Shown piece by piece: positions 25,564 through 34,241 of a DNA stretch of 64,000 bases. The notes under the pieces were generated by a model that saw only the letters and a program-made list of their open reading frames with translations, was not told the origin of the DNA and did no database searches. This DNA comes from Butyribacter intestini (lineage in GTDB: Bacteria > Bacillota > Clostridia > Lachnospirales > Lachnospiraceae). Within the stretch, counting starts at the first letter, position 1, and every line of letters starts with the position of its first letter. The DNA lies in NCBI GenBank assembly GCA_001414325.1, contig LLKB01000005.1, forward strand, positions 812,958 to 876,957. Direction: 5' to 3'. The position numbers were made by a program, and so were the translations under genes.

Positions 25564-25592
25564 AATATACGCTACTTTAATGCAGTTGTCAA
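25564..25592 (-). promoter_or_regulatory. Promoter of the metY operon
   Basis: On the minus strand TTGACA (25587-25592) and TATATT (25564-25569) are exactly 17 bases apart. The leader of about 60 bases before the start codon is too short for an S-box or T-box, and none is seen. Confidence 0.8.
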
Positions 25593-25674
25593 GATATAAA
25601 TTCGCAATTACCTGATAATTATATTAAATTTTTTTGTGTGGAGCAAGTTTTTAGTTTTTTATATTTGGGACGAA

Positions 25675-25858
25675 GTAACAGTTCAGCCATAAAAAGATAA
25701 TTGGCAATACAATGAGCTTGTTCATTGTATTGTTAAGTACCTTTTTATGGTAGAATAGCCTTTCATTTCTGAAATGAAATAAACAAAAGCTGCAAAGCAG
25801 CGACTGACAGCTCGCTGGCAGGTTTATGAATGTAAGAAATGCAAGGCTGAACTGTTAC
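25675..25858. mobile_element. Complete 184-bp MITE with perfect 8-bp target duplication
   Basis: Terminal inverted repeats are GTAACAGTTCAGCC and GGCTGAACTGTTAC. GGGACGAA flanks it directly on both sides (25667-25674 and 25859-25866), a clean 8-bp target duplication. The inside has short palindromes such as CTTTCATTTCTGAAATGAA and AGCTGCAAAGCAGC. There is no coding capacity. A second complete copy is at 51621-51802 and end fragments at 14321 and 27568. Confidence 0.85.
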
Positions 25859-25867
25859 GGGACGAAC

Positions 25868-25902
25868 ACAAAAACAGAGGTCATTTTGTAACCTCTGTTT
25901 TT
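25868..25902 (-). terminator. Terminator of putP
   Basis: AAAAACAGAGGT pairs with ACCTCTGTTTTT, followed by T-rich sequence on the minus strand. It lies 35 bases beyond the putP stop. Confidence 0.85.
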
Positions 25903-25936
25903 GTATTTCCATATGCTATATTTATGCTATATTTCC

Positions 25937-27457
25937 TTACTTTCCCGCTGCCTTATCAAATTCAGCTAACACTTTGTCTGATGGCTTATTTGTGAGCAGG
26001 CTTACTATTATTATCACTGCCAGCGATACAAGAAATGCAGGTAATAATTCATATATATCTAATGCTCCTCCAAGTGGACGCACGAGATATTTCCATACAA
26101 ATACCATCACTCCTCCTGCCACCATTCCTGATAACGCTCCCGCAAGTGTGCTTCTTCTCCAGAATAATGCACAGAGCATTACTGCACCGAATGACGCTCC
26201 AAAGCCTGCCCATGCAAACGATACGATTCCGAATACGCTGGAATTTGGATTTCTTGCCATAAATATACTTACTATAGATATACCTATTATAGTAAGTCTT
26301 GCCGTAAACAGACTTTTCTTTTCGTCCATCTCTACATGAAAGAAATCATGAAGTATATTCTGCGATACGCCCGATGCTGCCGTAAGAAGCTGGCTGTCTG
26401 AGGTTGACATTGTCGCTGCCAATATTCCTGCAAGGATAACACCTGCTATAAGTGCCGCAAGTACACCATGCCTGCTTATAAGTCCGGTAATCCTTACGAT
26501 AACAGTCTCACTGTCTGCAAGATTTTCAAGTGAACCTGCTTTTGTCATTGCAAGTCCTACAACACCGATAAATATACCAACTGTCATAGCTATAACAACC
26601 CATACACTTGCGATTCTTCTTGAAAGCGTGAGTTTTTTTTCATCCTCAATAGCCATAAATCTTACAAGAATATGCGGCATACCAAAATATCCGATTCCCC
26701 ATGCAAGTGTTGACACTATTGAAATAAAACTAAAACTGTTTGATGTATTGTTTGCAGCATCAAATGTGTTATTTAATGAAAGATAACCCGGAAGTGACCT
26801 TGCATTGTCCATAACTGCCGCAAATCCACCTGCTGAATTGATACCATATGTAACGACTGTTACAAGTGCAAGTGACATTACGATACTCTGGATAAGGTCT
26901 GTCGTGCAGACTGCACCGAAACCGCCCATGATGGTATAACCTATGATAACAAGTGCTGACACTATCATAGCCGCCATATAATCAACACCAAATAATGTAT
27001 GGAAAAGCTTTCCACAAGCTGCAAAGCCGGATGCCGTATATGGCACAAAGAATATTATGATAACAAGTGCCGCAATGGCATTGATGATATTTTTATTATC
27101 GTGATACCTTTTTGAAAAGAAATCAGGCACAGTTATAGCCCCGATATTGCTTGAATATCTGCGAAGCCTTCTCGATACAAAAAACCAGTTAAGCCACGTT
27201 CCAATTCCAAGACCGATTGCCGTCCATGCCGCACTGCATATTCCTGAAAGATATGCCACTCCCGGAAGTCCCATAAGAAGCCAGCTTGACATATCACTCG
27301 CCTCGGCACTCATCGCCGTAACAAAAGGTCCCATTTTTCTTCCACCGAGATAAAAATCCTCGGCATTGTTGTTGTTCTTGCTGAAAGCAAAGCCAACATA
27401 CAACATTGCTCCCAAATATACAACAATTGCTATGATAATACATACATTTGCACTCAT
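25937..27457 (-). CDS. putP: Sodium/proline symporter
   Basis: 506 residues, sodium:solute symporter family, about 13 membrane helices. EDFYLGGRKMGPFVTAMSAE is the conserved N-terminal loop with the sodium-site serines further on (SDMSSWLLMGLPG). It imports proline with sodium. ATG 27457 has GAGGAGAG upstream. It is a single-gene unit with a terminator after it; no proline catabolic gene is nearby. Confidence 0.92.
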   Translation of the reverse strand: MSANVCIIIAIVVYLGAMLYVGFAFSKNNNNAEDFYLGGRKMGPFVTAMSAEASDMSSWLLMGLPGVAYLSGICSAAWTAIGLGIGTWLNWFFVSRRLRRYSSNIGAITVPDFFSKRYHDNKNIINAIAALVIIIFFVPYTASGFAACGKLFHTLFGVDYMAAMIVSALVIIGYTIMGGFGAVCTTDLIQSIVMSLALVTVVTYGINSAGGFAAVMDNARSLPGYLSLNNTFDAANNTSNSFSFISIVSTLAWGIGYFGMPHILVRFMAIEDEKKLTLSRRIASVWVVIAMTVGIFIGVVGLAMTKAGSLENLADSETVIVRITGLISRHGVLAALIAGVILAGILAATMSTSDSQLLTAASGVSQNILHDFFHVEMDEKKSLFTARLTIIGISIVSIFMARNPNSSVFGIVSFAWAGFGASFGAVMLCALFWRRSTLAGALSGMVAGGVMVFVWKYLVRPLGGALDIYELLPAFLVSLAVIIIVSLLTNKPSDKVLAEFDKAAGK

Positions 27458-27567
27458 TTAATAACTCTCCTCGTTTGTTTTATTTGAAATCTGATTTTAT
27501 CAGACCACTCAACGAGATATATTATCACAAATTGTTATATTTGTCATTACATTTTGTAATACAAAGT

Positions 27568-27600
27568 GTAACAGTTCAGCCGTAAAAAGACACTTGACCG
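27568..27600. repeat. Left-end fragment of the GTAACAGTTCAGCC MITE
   Basis: GTAACAGTTCAGCCGTAAAA matches the first bases of the 25675 element; the rest is missing. It touches the 3' end of the small zinc-ribbon gene and may have altered its last codons. Confidence 0.65.
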
Positions 27601-27608
27601 TATGAAAA

Positions 27609-27833
27609 TCATTCTCCCGGACTGCTTGAAATAACTTTTCCCGTATTCCAAAGCATAACTGTCCTTTTGGCGGCATCCAGCCTTTCTTCTTCTGAATGAA
27701 AATCAATCGTAACTGAATGACAGCCACATTCCATGCACATAACATAATAGCCGCAGCCACACTCTTCCTCTAATAAAGCTCCACCGTCACATAAAGGACA
27801 GTCATTGATGTCTAACATATCTTCAATATTCAT
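27609..27833 (-). CDS. Small zinc-ribbon protein resembling Lar restriction-alleviation proteins
   Basis: 74 residues. Pairs CPLC (13-16) and CMEC (about 33-36), plus a CGCG segment, give a zinc ribbon, and the tail AAKRTVMLWNTG matches the A..A...WN.R end of Lar-family proteins. Lar modulates type I restriction in phages; chromosomal relatives have no settled role. ATG 27833 has AGAGGTAGAC upstream. It stands alone between putP and the lactose region. Identification rests on a short pattern. Confidence 0.5.
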   Translation of the reverse strand: MNIEDMLDINDCPLCDGGALLEEECGCGYYVMCMECGCHSVTIDFHSEEERLDAAKRTVMLWNTGKVISSSPGE

Positions 27834-28038
27834 AGTCTACCTCTTTTCTTTCCGCTATCTTCATAGCTGCTGTATTTTGTTCATTGTACCACAAATTTGC
27901 AGGAAAAGAGAGCTTATTCTTTTGCTGGTTATCTTAACATATTCCTATCGTCCACGCAATGCGAAGTTAAGTTTTTATTAATTTGCTTTTCCAACAAATA
28001 GACGCTCCCGATATTATTATATAATCTTTTACTAAAAT
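27834..28038. other. Gene-free stretch
   Basis: About 200 bases of AT-rich sequence between the zinc-ribbon gene and an MFS remnant. I see no gene or clear structure. Confidence 0.5.
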
Positions 28039-28172
28039 TTATTGGTCTAACTGTTTTATTGAAGGATTGCATTTCAAAATTGTTAGTGCAGCAATCCCTG
28101 TTAATCCGGCAAGAACAAATATCAGTCCTATTCCTGAACCGTTCTGCCGTCCATTAACATTACATAGTGCCT
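28039..28172 (-). pseudogene. C-terminal remnant of a major-facilitator transporter
   Basis: The minus-strand frame reads NGRQNGSGIGLIFVLAGLTG and then IAALTILKCNPSIKQLDQ before TAA. A last transmembrane helix followed by a short charged tail is how MFS transporters end. There is no start codon or upstream membrane region, so only the last 40 or so codons survive. Confidence 0.5.
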
Positions 28173-28189
28173 AAAAATCAATCAACTTC

Positions 28190-28226
28190 AAAAAGATGCG
28201 GCAAATCGTTATTAATCTGTCGCATC
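28190..28226 (-). terminator. Terminator after the AraC-family gene at 28270
   Basis: GATGCGGCA pairs with TGTCGCATC (one mismatch), followed on the minus strand by TTTTT. Confidence 0.7.
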
Positions 28227-28269
28227 CGCTTATGAAAATACATCGCTTTTCTCCTCAAAGAAATATATC

Positions 28270-29055
28270 TTATCGTTTTAATTTTCGATATTCGCTCGGA
28301 TTAATTCTATAGCGTTCCTTAAACACTCTATTAAACGTTCTCTGGCTGTCAAAACCACTATCCAAACAGATGTCAAGAATTGTATCTCCTGAATTCACTA
28401 ACCTTGTACATGCATAACTAAGTCTGGCATCATTAAGGTACTGATTGAAATTGCGGTGAAATGTTTTAGAAAACACTCGTGACAAGACATATTTACTTAC
28501 TCCGAGATCATGTGCCATCTCCTCTAAAGAAAATTTTTTCCTAAAATTTCCTGATACATAAGATACTGTTCGATATATCAAATCATCGCTTCCCACACAA
28601 CTTTTTTCCACCAGTTCCATTTTTCCTATACATCTTGCCAACACAATTTGAATATACGCTTGAACAACCATCGGTTCTTTTTCTTCCATTTGAATAATCG
28701 CCTGAATTGCATTATAAACATCCGGTTCAATCTGTTTCGCACGAATAACCGGATATTTAGGAGCATATCTTTGTATTTTATCTTTAAATACTCCTGCAAA
28801 AGAAGATGGAACCAAAATATAATCTGCCCGGCTTGTTTTTTCTGAAAACACCTGATAATGATGAATAATATCAGAAAAGACAAATCCGATATCACCTTTT
28901 TCCATATGATATAATTCCTGCCCCACTCCTATCTCAAGTGTTCCTTCCGTTACGCACACAATTTCCAATGCATTATGTAAATGTGGAGATATATGTTTTG
29001 ACACTCTTTGAGCCGCATATACCTCTTCCTTTGTTTCCTTAAATGTCAAATGCAT
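28270..29055 (-). CDS. AraC-family transcriptional regulator
   Basis: 261 residues: an N-terminal cupin sensor (HISPHLHNALEIVCVTEGTLE and EKGDIGFVFSDIIHHYQ) and a C-terminal double helix-turn-helix (SLEEMAHDLGVSKYVLSRVF and DTILDICLDSGFDSQRTFNRVFKERY). ATG 29055 has AGGGGAGA upstream. It lies downstream of the transporter and lacZ genes and divergent from a 25-codon ORF, so it may control either. Its inducer cannot be read from the sequence. Confidence 0.9.
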   Translation of the reverse strand: MHLTFKETKEEVYAAQRVSKHISPHLHNALEIVCVTEGTLEIGVGQELYHMEKGDIGFVFSDIIHHYQVFSEKTSRADYILVPSSFAGVFKDKIQRYAPKYPVIRAKQIEPDVYNAIQAIIQMEEKEPMVVQAYIQIVLARCIGKMELVEKSCVGSDDLIYRTVSYVSGNFRKKFSLEEMAHDLGVSKYVLSRVFSKTFHRNFNQYLNDARLSYACTRLVNSGDTILDICLDSGFDSQRTFNRVFKERYRINPSEYRKLKR

Positions 29056-29190
29056 TGATACATCTCCCCTTTATTACTTGATTTTTGATTTTCTTTGCAA
29101 TATTTGTCTATATTTTCTTTTAATTTGGCAAGCATTCTTATCCAGCCTATCCTATAATGAATTTGCAAACAAGAAAAGGAGGAATACAAA

Positions 29191-29268
29191 ATGAGCAAAT
29201 TCAAAAATTATATGAACAACCTTTTAGCTTTCTACGAAGAATACTTTGAGTATGTATATCATGCATAA
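29191..29268 (+). CDS. 25-residue aromatic-rich small protein
   Basis: Starts MSKFKNYMNNLLAFYEEYFE and ends YVYHA. AAAAGGAGGAATACAAA before the ATG is a near-perfect ribosome site, TATAAT at 29153-29158 is a likely -10, and a strong hairpin terminator follows 44 bases after the stop. There is no good -35 at the right spacing (TTGGCA at 29125 is 22 bases away), which suggests an activator such as the divergent AraC protein. I do not recognise the sequence; amphipathic helix with five Tyr and three Phe in 25 residues. Confidence 0.6.
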   Translation: MSKFKNYMNNLLAFYEEYFEYVYHA

Positions 29269-29311
29269 GCCGGCTAAAAGGACTATTTGTGAAAACTGAA
29301 TACTGAAAAAG

Positions 29312-29346
29312 CAGACCACTTCACAAATGTGAAATGGTCCTTTTTA
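29312..29346. terminator. Bidirectional terminator between the small ORF and the GPH transporter gene
   Basis: GACCACTTCAC pairs with GTGAAATGGTC around AAAT (one mismatch), followed by CTTTTT on the plus strand; the minus side also has T-rich sequence. Confidence 0.8.
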
Positions 29347-29365
29347 TTTTACTATTTTCTGCTCA

Positions 29366-30748
29366 TTACTGCTGAGCGGTTTCTACTGTAATTCCCTTTT
29401 CTTTTTTAATCTTTGCGTTTGTCTCTTCCACATTCATTCTGGAAAGAATAAACATAATAAGTACATCAAAGATCAGTGGCAGCCAGAGATACATAAACTG
29501 CATCATATTCAATGCGGACTGCGGCTGAACGGCATGAGTACCCACATAGCCACTAAGTTCTAACAGCCACCCTACGACTGCCGTTCCAATACCCCCGCCA
29601 ATCTTAACACCTAGTGAAGTGCAGGAATACATTGTACCATCCACACGCTTTCCCTGTGTCAGATAAGTGTACTCAGAGCATGAAGCAATCACTGCATTCA
29701 TGTCTCCCTGCCAAGGTCCCTGTCCCAATGCTGCTAATGCTGTAAATGCCATCATCAAAGGAATACTTCCCATATATCCGGCAACAACAACGAGAGCTCT
29801 GCCAATCACGGCAAGGATGTAACCTCTCAAATTCAGCTTATACATACCATTCCACTTTCCAACCAGTGTTGGTGTAAATATTAACGCAATGATAAGAGGA
29901 ATGTTTACCGCCCAGGCAAATTGTCCAAACAGATTTTTGTTTTTCAAAACCCAGGTCATATAATAAAGACCGGCACCGATCATTGCACTGTATAACTGCT
30001 GTAAAATATAAGTACCACAGATCATAAGATAAAATTTATTCTTTACCAGCAGCTTGAATGCCTGAACCAGCCCATATTTTTCCACTTCACTTGTTATATC
30101 TACTTCATTTAATTCCTCTTCCGGAAGTTCTTTGACAGATAATGCGGAAATAGTATTCACAACCAATCCGATTACTGCATAAATAATTGCAACCAGACGC
30201 CATGCTGCTGCATCTGAACCACATTTTTCAACAAATCCAACGGTAACCGCCTGAATCAGAAGACTGGTTGAAAAAGCAAAAATGAAACGGTAAGAACCCA
30301 TCTGCACACGCTCTTTACTGTTCTTGGTAACAAGTGATGTCAGTGCAGAATAAGCAATGTTATTTGCCGTATAAAACACACCATTCAACAGCGTATATGC
30401 GATAAAGAACCAAGCATACTGTGCCGTCCTGCCAAGACTTGTTGGAATTGCAAAACAGGCTACCAATGTAATCGCACAACCAATGTAACCATACAGCATC
30501 CATGGTCTTGCCTTTCCCATCTTACTATGCGTCTTATCAATCATTGCTCCAAAAAAGATATCTGTGAATCCGTCGAATAATTTTGAAACTGCAATCAGTG
30601 TTCCAACTATTCCGGATGCCAATCCAATCGTATCTGTCAGATATACCATCACAAATGATGTCAGAAATGCATACACTACATTTCCTGCAATATCACCGGA
30701 TCCATATCCTATCTTGTTGTACCATTTTAAATATTTCTTTTCCTCCAT
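29366..30748 (-). CDS. GPH-family sugar:cation symporter
   Basis: 460 residues, about 12 membrane helices, glycoside-pentoside-hexuronide family. Signature segments are KIGYGSGDIAGNVVYAFLTSF at the N-terminus and SKLFDGFTDIFFGAMIDKTHSKMGKARPW (shortened here to the DGFTDI and GKARPW parts). It probably imports the beta-galactoside cleaved by the upstream LacZ. ATG 30748 has AAGGAG nine bases before; a GTG six codons earlier overlaps that site. It lies 156 bases after lacZ, on the same strand. Confidence 0.88.
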   Translation of the reverse strand: MEEKKYLKWYNKIGYGSGDIAGNVVYAFLTSFVMVYLTDTIGLASGIVGTLIAVSKLFDGFTDIFFGAMIDKTHSKMGKARPWMLYGYIGCAITLVACFAIPTSLGRTAQYAWFFIAYTLLNGVFYTANNIAYSALTSLVTKNSKERVQMGSYRFIFAFSTSLLIQAVTVGFVEKCGSDAAAWRLVAIIYAVIGLVVNTISALSVKELPEEELNEVDITSEVEKYGLVQAFKLLVKNKFYLMICGTYILQQLYSAMIGAGLYYMTWVLKNKNLFGQFAWAVNIPLIIALIFTPTLVGKWNGMYKLNLRGYILAVIGRALVVVAGYMGSIPLMMAFTALAALGQGPWQGDMNAVIASCSEYTYLTQGKRVDGTMYSCTSLGVKIGGGIGTAVVGWLLELSGYVGTHAVQPQSALNMMQFMYLWLPLIFDVLIMFILSRMNVEETNAKIKKEKGITVETAQQ

Positions 30749-30904
30749 TAAGAATCGCTCCTTCACTATTTATTGTTTAGAAATCCCTGTAGTCTTGTCA
30801 TTTTTGTCTTTTCTAATTGTTTTTTCCTGAGAAGAGTCTGACTGTCCGGACAAAATCTTTATCATCTACTCAGGAAATTTGCTTTGGTTGTCAAGTGTCT
30901 TGTA

Positions 30905-33900
30905 TTATCCTTTTACAAATGGAATTAATTCAAACTGAAATCGAAATGCTTCCTCAGCAAACCGATATTTATCCAAAACATCCGGTCCGCAACTATTTGA
31001 ACCAATACCATTCATTGCATAATCCATACAGAATACGGTGCTATCCGATTCTTCCAGTTCATAATTGTGTGATGCCCTTTCTAACTCCTCCTGAGTGTAA
31101 ACAGAAACATTAAACGAAAATGAATCATTTGAAACTGCTGCAATTCCATATTGACCACTCGTAATCTCTACATAATCGCAGTCATAATGACTTCCATTCT
31201 CCTGTGGACGAATATAGTCCTCATGCATCTGAGCCACCTTAGAGCGGAATAATCCATGACAAGAAGCCTGATGTTTATCCCGGTAACTTTCCTGTGGACC
31301 CATTCCAAAATAAGTAACCTCATTCATTTTCTTATTCAAAAACATCCGAATTCCAAACCTTGGCAGTTCCGGAAATTCTCTATCTTTTACTGCCTCTATA
31401 ACCGCCTCTATTTTCCCATCCTCATTGATTTTCCATGTCATTTCCACATCCAAAATCTTTTGTACTGTATCAGCTAAAACTGCCGCATGCTCCATGATAA
31501 AGACCCCATGCTTGTTCTGAAGCACTTCTATACGGTATGCTCTTGTATATGCTGCATCATAATGTGCCTTTTTCCATTCCTTTTTTATATACATATCGTT
31601 ATCCGTCGGAGCCCTCCATATATTCAATTCCATTGGATGGTCAATATAACTTCTTCCCGCAAACTGCATATCCTCAAATAATCCGGTACGCTTATCAAAA
31701 ACATAAGTAAAGTCATTTGCCTGTAACACAACCTGCCGTTCATTTTCCTTCACATCAATAGCTCCGACTTCTTTTTCCTGCTCCAGCCACTTTACAGCCT
31801 GTCGATTTCTGTCATCCTCATTTGCGAGCTTTATTTCATCAAAACCTAATTCATGACCTGGTTCAAGCAATGGCATTTGCTTTTTCAATCGGTAAATAAG
31901 TTTCAGATAAACCTTACCGGTACTCGGAACCTGCAGCTTCAACTCCACCACCGCATCGCTATGGGGTGCTGCAACAACATTTACCAGCTTTCCTTTTTCC
32001 ACTGTTATTCCATCCTGTGTCATTTCATAGAAAATATCCACATAATTATTCAAATCATCAAAATCCATATAATTGTGAAGAACTATCTGTCCGTTTTTCC
32101 AGTCATACGACACAACCCTAACCGGACGATAGACATTTTTATATTCCAGCAGTCCCGTATGCGGTGTACGATCCGGATAGACAAGTCCGTCCATACAGAA
32201 ATTGCCATCATGAATGGCTTCTCCATGATCCCCACCGTAATAATATCTTGTCTTTCCATTTTCTGCCGTTCCATGTGCGATTGCATGATCACACCACTCC
32301 CATACAAAACCTCCACACATACGGTCATCCTTATGAATCATCTGAAAATAATCTTCAAAATCTCCTGGTCCATTTCCCATACTGTGGCAGTATTCCACCA
32401 GCAGAAACGGTTTGCTTCCATCATTTTTCAGATAATCTTCTATCTCCTGCAGTGATGGATACATCCGGCTGTAAAGATCCAGATTGTCATAATCATAGGT
32501 AATATCATAATTACGGTATCTTGCACTTTCGTACTGTGTGATCCTATCCGGATCAAAATTCTTTGTCCAGGCAAGTGCCTTTTCAAAATTGCATCCATAT
32601 GCACTTTCATTTCCCATAGACCACATTACAATGCAGGGACGGTTTTTGTCCCTCTGTACCATAAGCCGGACACGATCCACAATTGCCTTTTCCCATGCCG
32701 GATCATCTGCAATCTTTTCATTCCAACGGCGAAAACGGTTCTGGTCTGTGTCCTCCTTCCGGTACAGCATAAATGGTCCATGTGCCTCAATATCTGCCTC
32801 GTCAATCACCATAAATCCATATTCATCGCACATCTGATAAAAATATGGTGCATTTGGATAATGACTGGAACGAATAGCATTAAAGTTATGCTGCTTCATC
32901 AGCATCAGATCCTTTTTAATCTGCCGGACATCGATTACAAATCCTGTCTCCGGATCAGAATCATGGCGGTTGACTCCGCGGAATTTAATCTTTTCTCCAT
33001 TGAAATAAACAACCTTGTCCCTAATTTCAATCGTCCGAAAGCCAATCCGATCCACAATCACTTCATCCGGCATTGTCAAAATAATCTGATACAAATAAGG
33101 ATTCTCTGCATTCCATAAAACCGGATTTAACACAGTCAGTTCTAATACACCATCCTCCGCTGCTTCCCCTCTTGCTACGACTGCTCCATATTTATCTTCT
33201 ATAGTAACTTTCGTTTCCACTGGTTCTGAAAAATACATATCCAATTTCACAGTAACTCTGTCTTTTTCTACATCTGTCGTAATGTGATAATCTCTGATTG
33301 TCTTTTCCGGTCTTTTCAATAAATAAACATCTCTGAAAATACCACTCATCCTAAACTTATCCTGATCCTCCAAATACGACCCATCACACCATTTGAGCAC
33401 CAGAACCGCTAATGTATTTTCCCCTTCATTCAACAAATCTGTTACATCAAATTCACTGGTAGCGTGAGATACCTGGCTATATCCGGCATAAACACCATTT
33501 ACCCATACATAAAAACAACTATCGACACCCTCAAAATTCAGAAATGCTTTTGATGCCTTTTTTTCTCTGTTATATTCAAAGTTATGAACATATGCTCCAC
33601 ATGGAATATCCTGTGGCACATATGGTGGATCAAATGGAAACGGATAACGAATATTCGTATATTGATGCGTGTCATAACCATCCATCTGCCATACACCCGG
33701 AACAGTCACATGATCAAATCCTGAAACATCATAACCTTTCTCGTAAAATGATTCCTTCACATCATAAATGCTGTTATAATACTGAAACTTCCACTCTCCG
33801 CTTAACATCTGAAAACGATCTGAGTTTTCCCTATGCTCCACCAGATCATCCATACGAACTGATGCCGGAATGTAATATGCCCTCGCCGGCATCGTCTTGT

Positions 33901-33943
33901 CGTGCATAACATTCAAATCTTCATAAAAGCGTGGTACAATCAT
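30905..33943 (-). CDS. lacZ: Beta-galactosidase, glycoside hydrolase family 2
   Basis: 1012 residues, the long LacZ form: sugar-binding domain, Ig-like domain, TIM barrel and C-terminal Bgal small-chain domain. The acid/base is Glu446 in MWSMGNESAYG and the nucleophile is Glu517 in LLVEYCHSMGNG. FRGVNRHDSDPETG is the family 2 signature. No signal peptide, so it acts in the cytoplasm on imported lactose or related galactosides. ATG 33943 has AGGGAGG upstream. The divergent AraC gene at 34242 is the likely regulator. Confidence 0.95.
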   Translation of the reverse strand: MIVPRFYEDLNVMHDKTMPARAYYIPASVRMDDLVEHRENSDRFQMLSGEWKFQYYNSIYDVKESFYEKGYDVSGFDHVTVPGVWQMDGYDTHQYTNIRYPFPFDPPYVPQDIPCGAYVHNFEYNREKKASKAFLNFEGVDSCFYVWVNGVYAGYSQVSHATSEFDVTDLLNEGENTLAVLVLKWCDGSYLEDQDKFRMSGIFRDVYLLKRPEKTIRDYHITTDVEKDRVTVKLDMYFSEPVETKVTIEDKYGAVVARGEAAEDGVLELTVLNPVLWNAENPYLYQIILTMPDEVIVDRIGFRTIEIRDKVVYFNGEKIKFRGVNRHDSDPETGFVIDVRQIKKDLMLMKQHNFNAIRSSHYPNAPYFYQMCDEYGFMVIDEADIEAHGPFMLYRKEDTDQNRFRRWNEKIADDPAWEKAIVDRVRLMVQRDKNRPCIVMWSMGNESAYGCNFEKALAWTKNFDPDRITQYESARYRNYDITYDYDNLDLYSRMYPSLQEIEDYLKNDGSKPFLLVEYCHSMGNGPGDFEDYFQMIHKDDRMCGGFVWEWCDHAIAHGTAENGKTRYYYGGDHGEAIHDGNFCMDGLVYPDRTPHTGLLEYKNVYRPVRVVSYDWKNGQIVLHNYMDFDDLNNYVDIFYEMTQDGITVEKGKLVNVVAAPHSDAVVELKLQVPSTGKVYLKLIYRLKKQMPLLEPGHELGFDEIKLANEDDRNRQAVKWLEQEKEVGAIDVKENERQVVLQANDFTYVFDKRTGLFEDMQFAGRSYIDHPMELNIWRAPTDNDMYIKKEWKKAHYDAAYTRAYRIEVLQNKHGVFIMEHAAVLADTVQKILDVEMTWKINEDGKIEAVIEAVKDREFPELPRFGIRMFLNKKMNEVTYFGMGPQESYRDKHQASCHGLFRSKVAQMHEDYIRPQENGSHYDCDYVEITSGQYGIAAVSNDSFSFNVSVYTQEELERASHNYELEESDSTVFCMDYAMNGIGSNSCGPDVLDKYRFAEEAFRFQFELIPFVKG

Positions 33944-34241
33944 TGCAAAAACCTCCCTATAACATATATTTTTTTATTCACTGCAATACGCAGTCAATAT
34001 AATTTCGTCTGCGTGTCATTATATTCCGTCCTTGTATTACCTTGAAACCATCATACAGTTTTACAAAAAAAATGTCCATAAACAGAAATAGACAAAACAT
34101 GCACAAAATGATACACTAAAACTATATGAGCGCAGCTCTCACCGAAAAACCGTAGGTTTTGAGGTGGCATTCACTTTATAACTTCTGTTCACCATTGACT
34201 GCTTACAGTCAGATATTTCACTTTCCAAAGGAGAATTCAAA
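33944..34241. promoter_or_regulatory. Divergent control region between lacZ and araC-type regulator
   Basis: No gene. A TTGACT lies on the minus strand about 60 bases before lacZ but without a well-spaced -10. At 34140-34166 there is a stem, CACC-GA-AAAACC, loop GTA, GGTTTT-GA-GGTG, whose internal loop is a tandem GA/GA mismatch; it would lie in the 5' leader of the plus-strand regulator. Operator sites are probable but I cannot define them. Confidence 0.45.

Noticed and set aside
25509..25700. SAM riboswitch or T-box upstream of metY
   Set aside because: The promoter lies only about 70 bases before the start codon, and no terminator hairpin or S-box/T-box sequence is present.
27509..27760. 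83-codon minus-strand ORF overlapping the zinc-ribbon gene
   Set aside because: It lies in another frame of the better-supported zinc-ribbon gene and runs into the MITE fragment.
31853..32455. Plus-strand ORF of 200 codons opposite lacZ
   Set aside because: Antisense shadow of the conserved GH2 barrel, His/Ile-rich and without a ribosome site.
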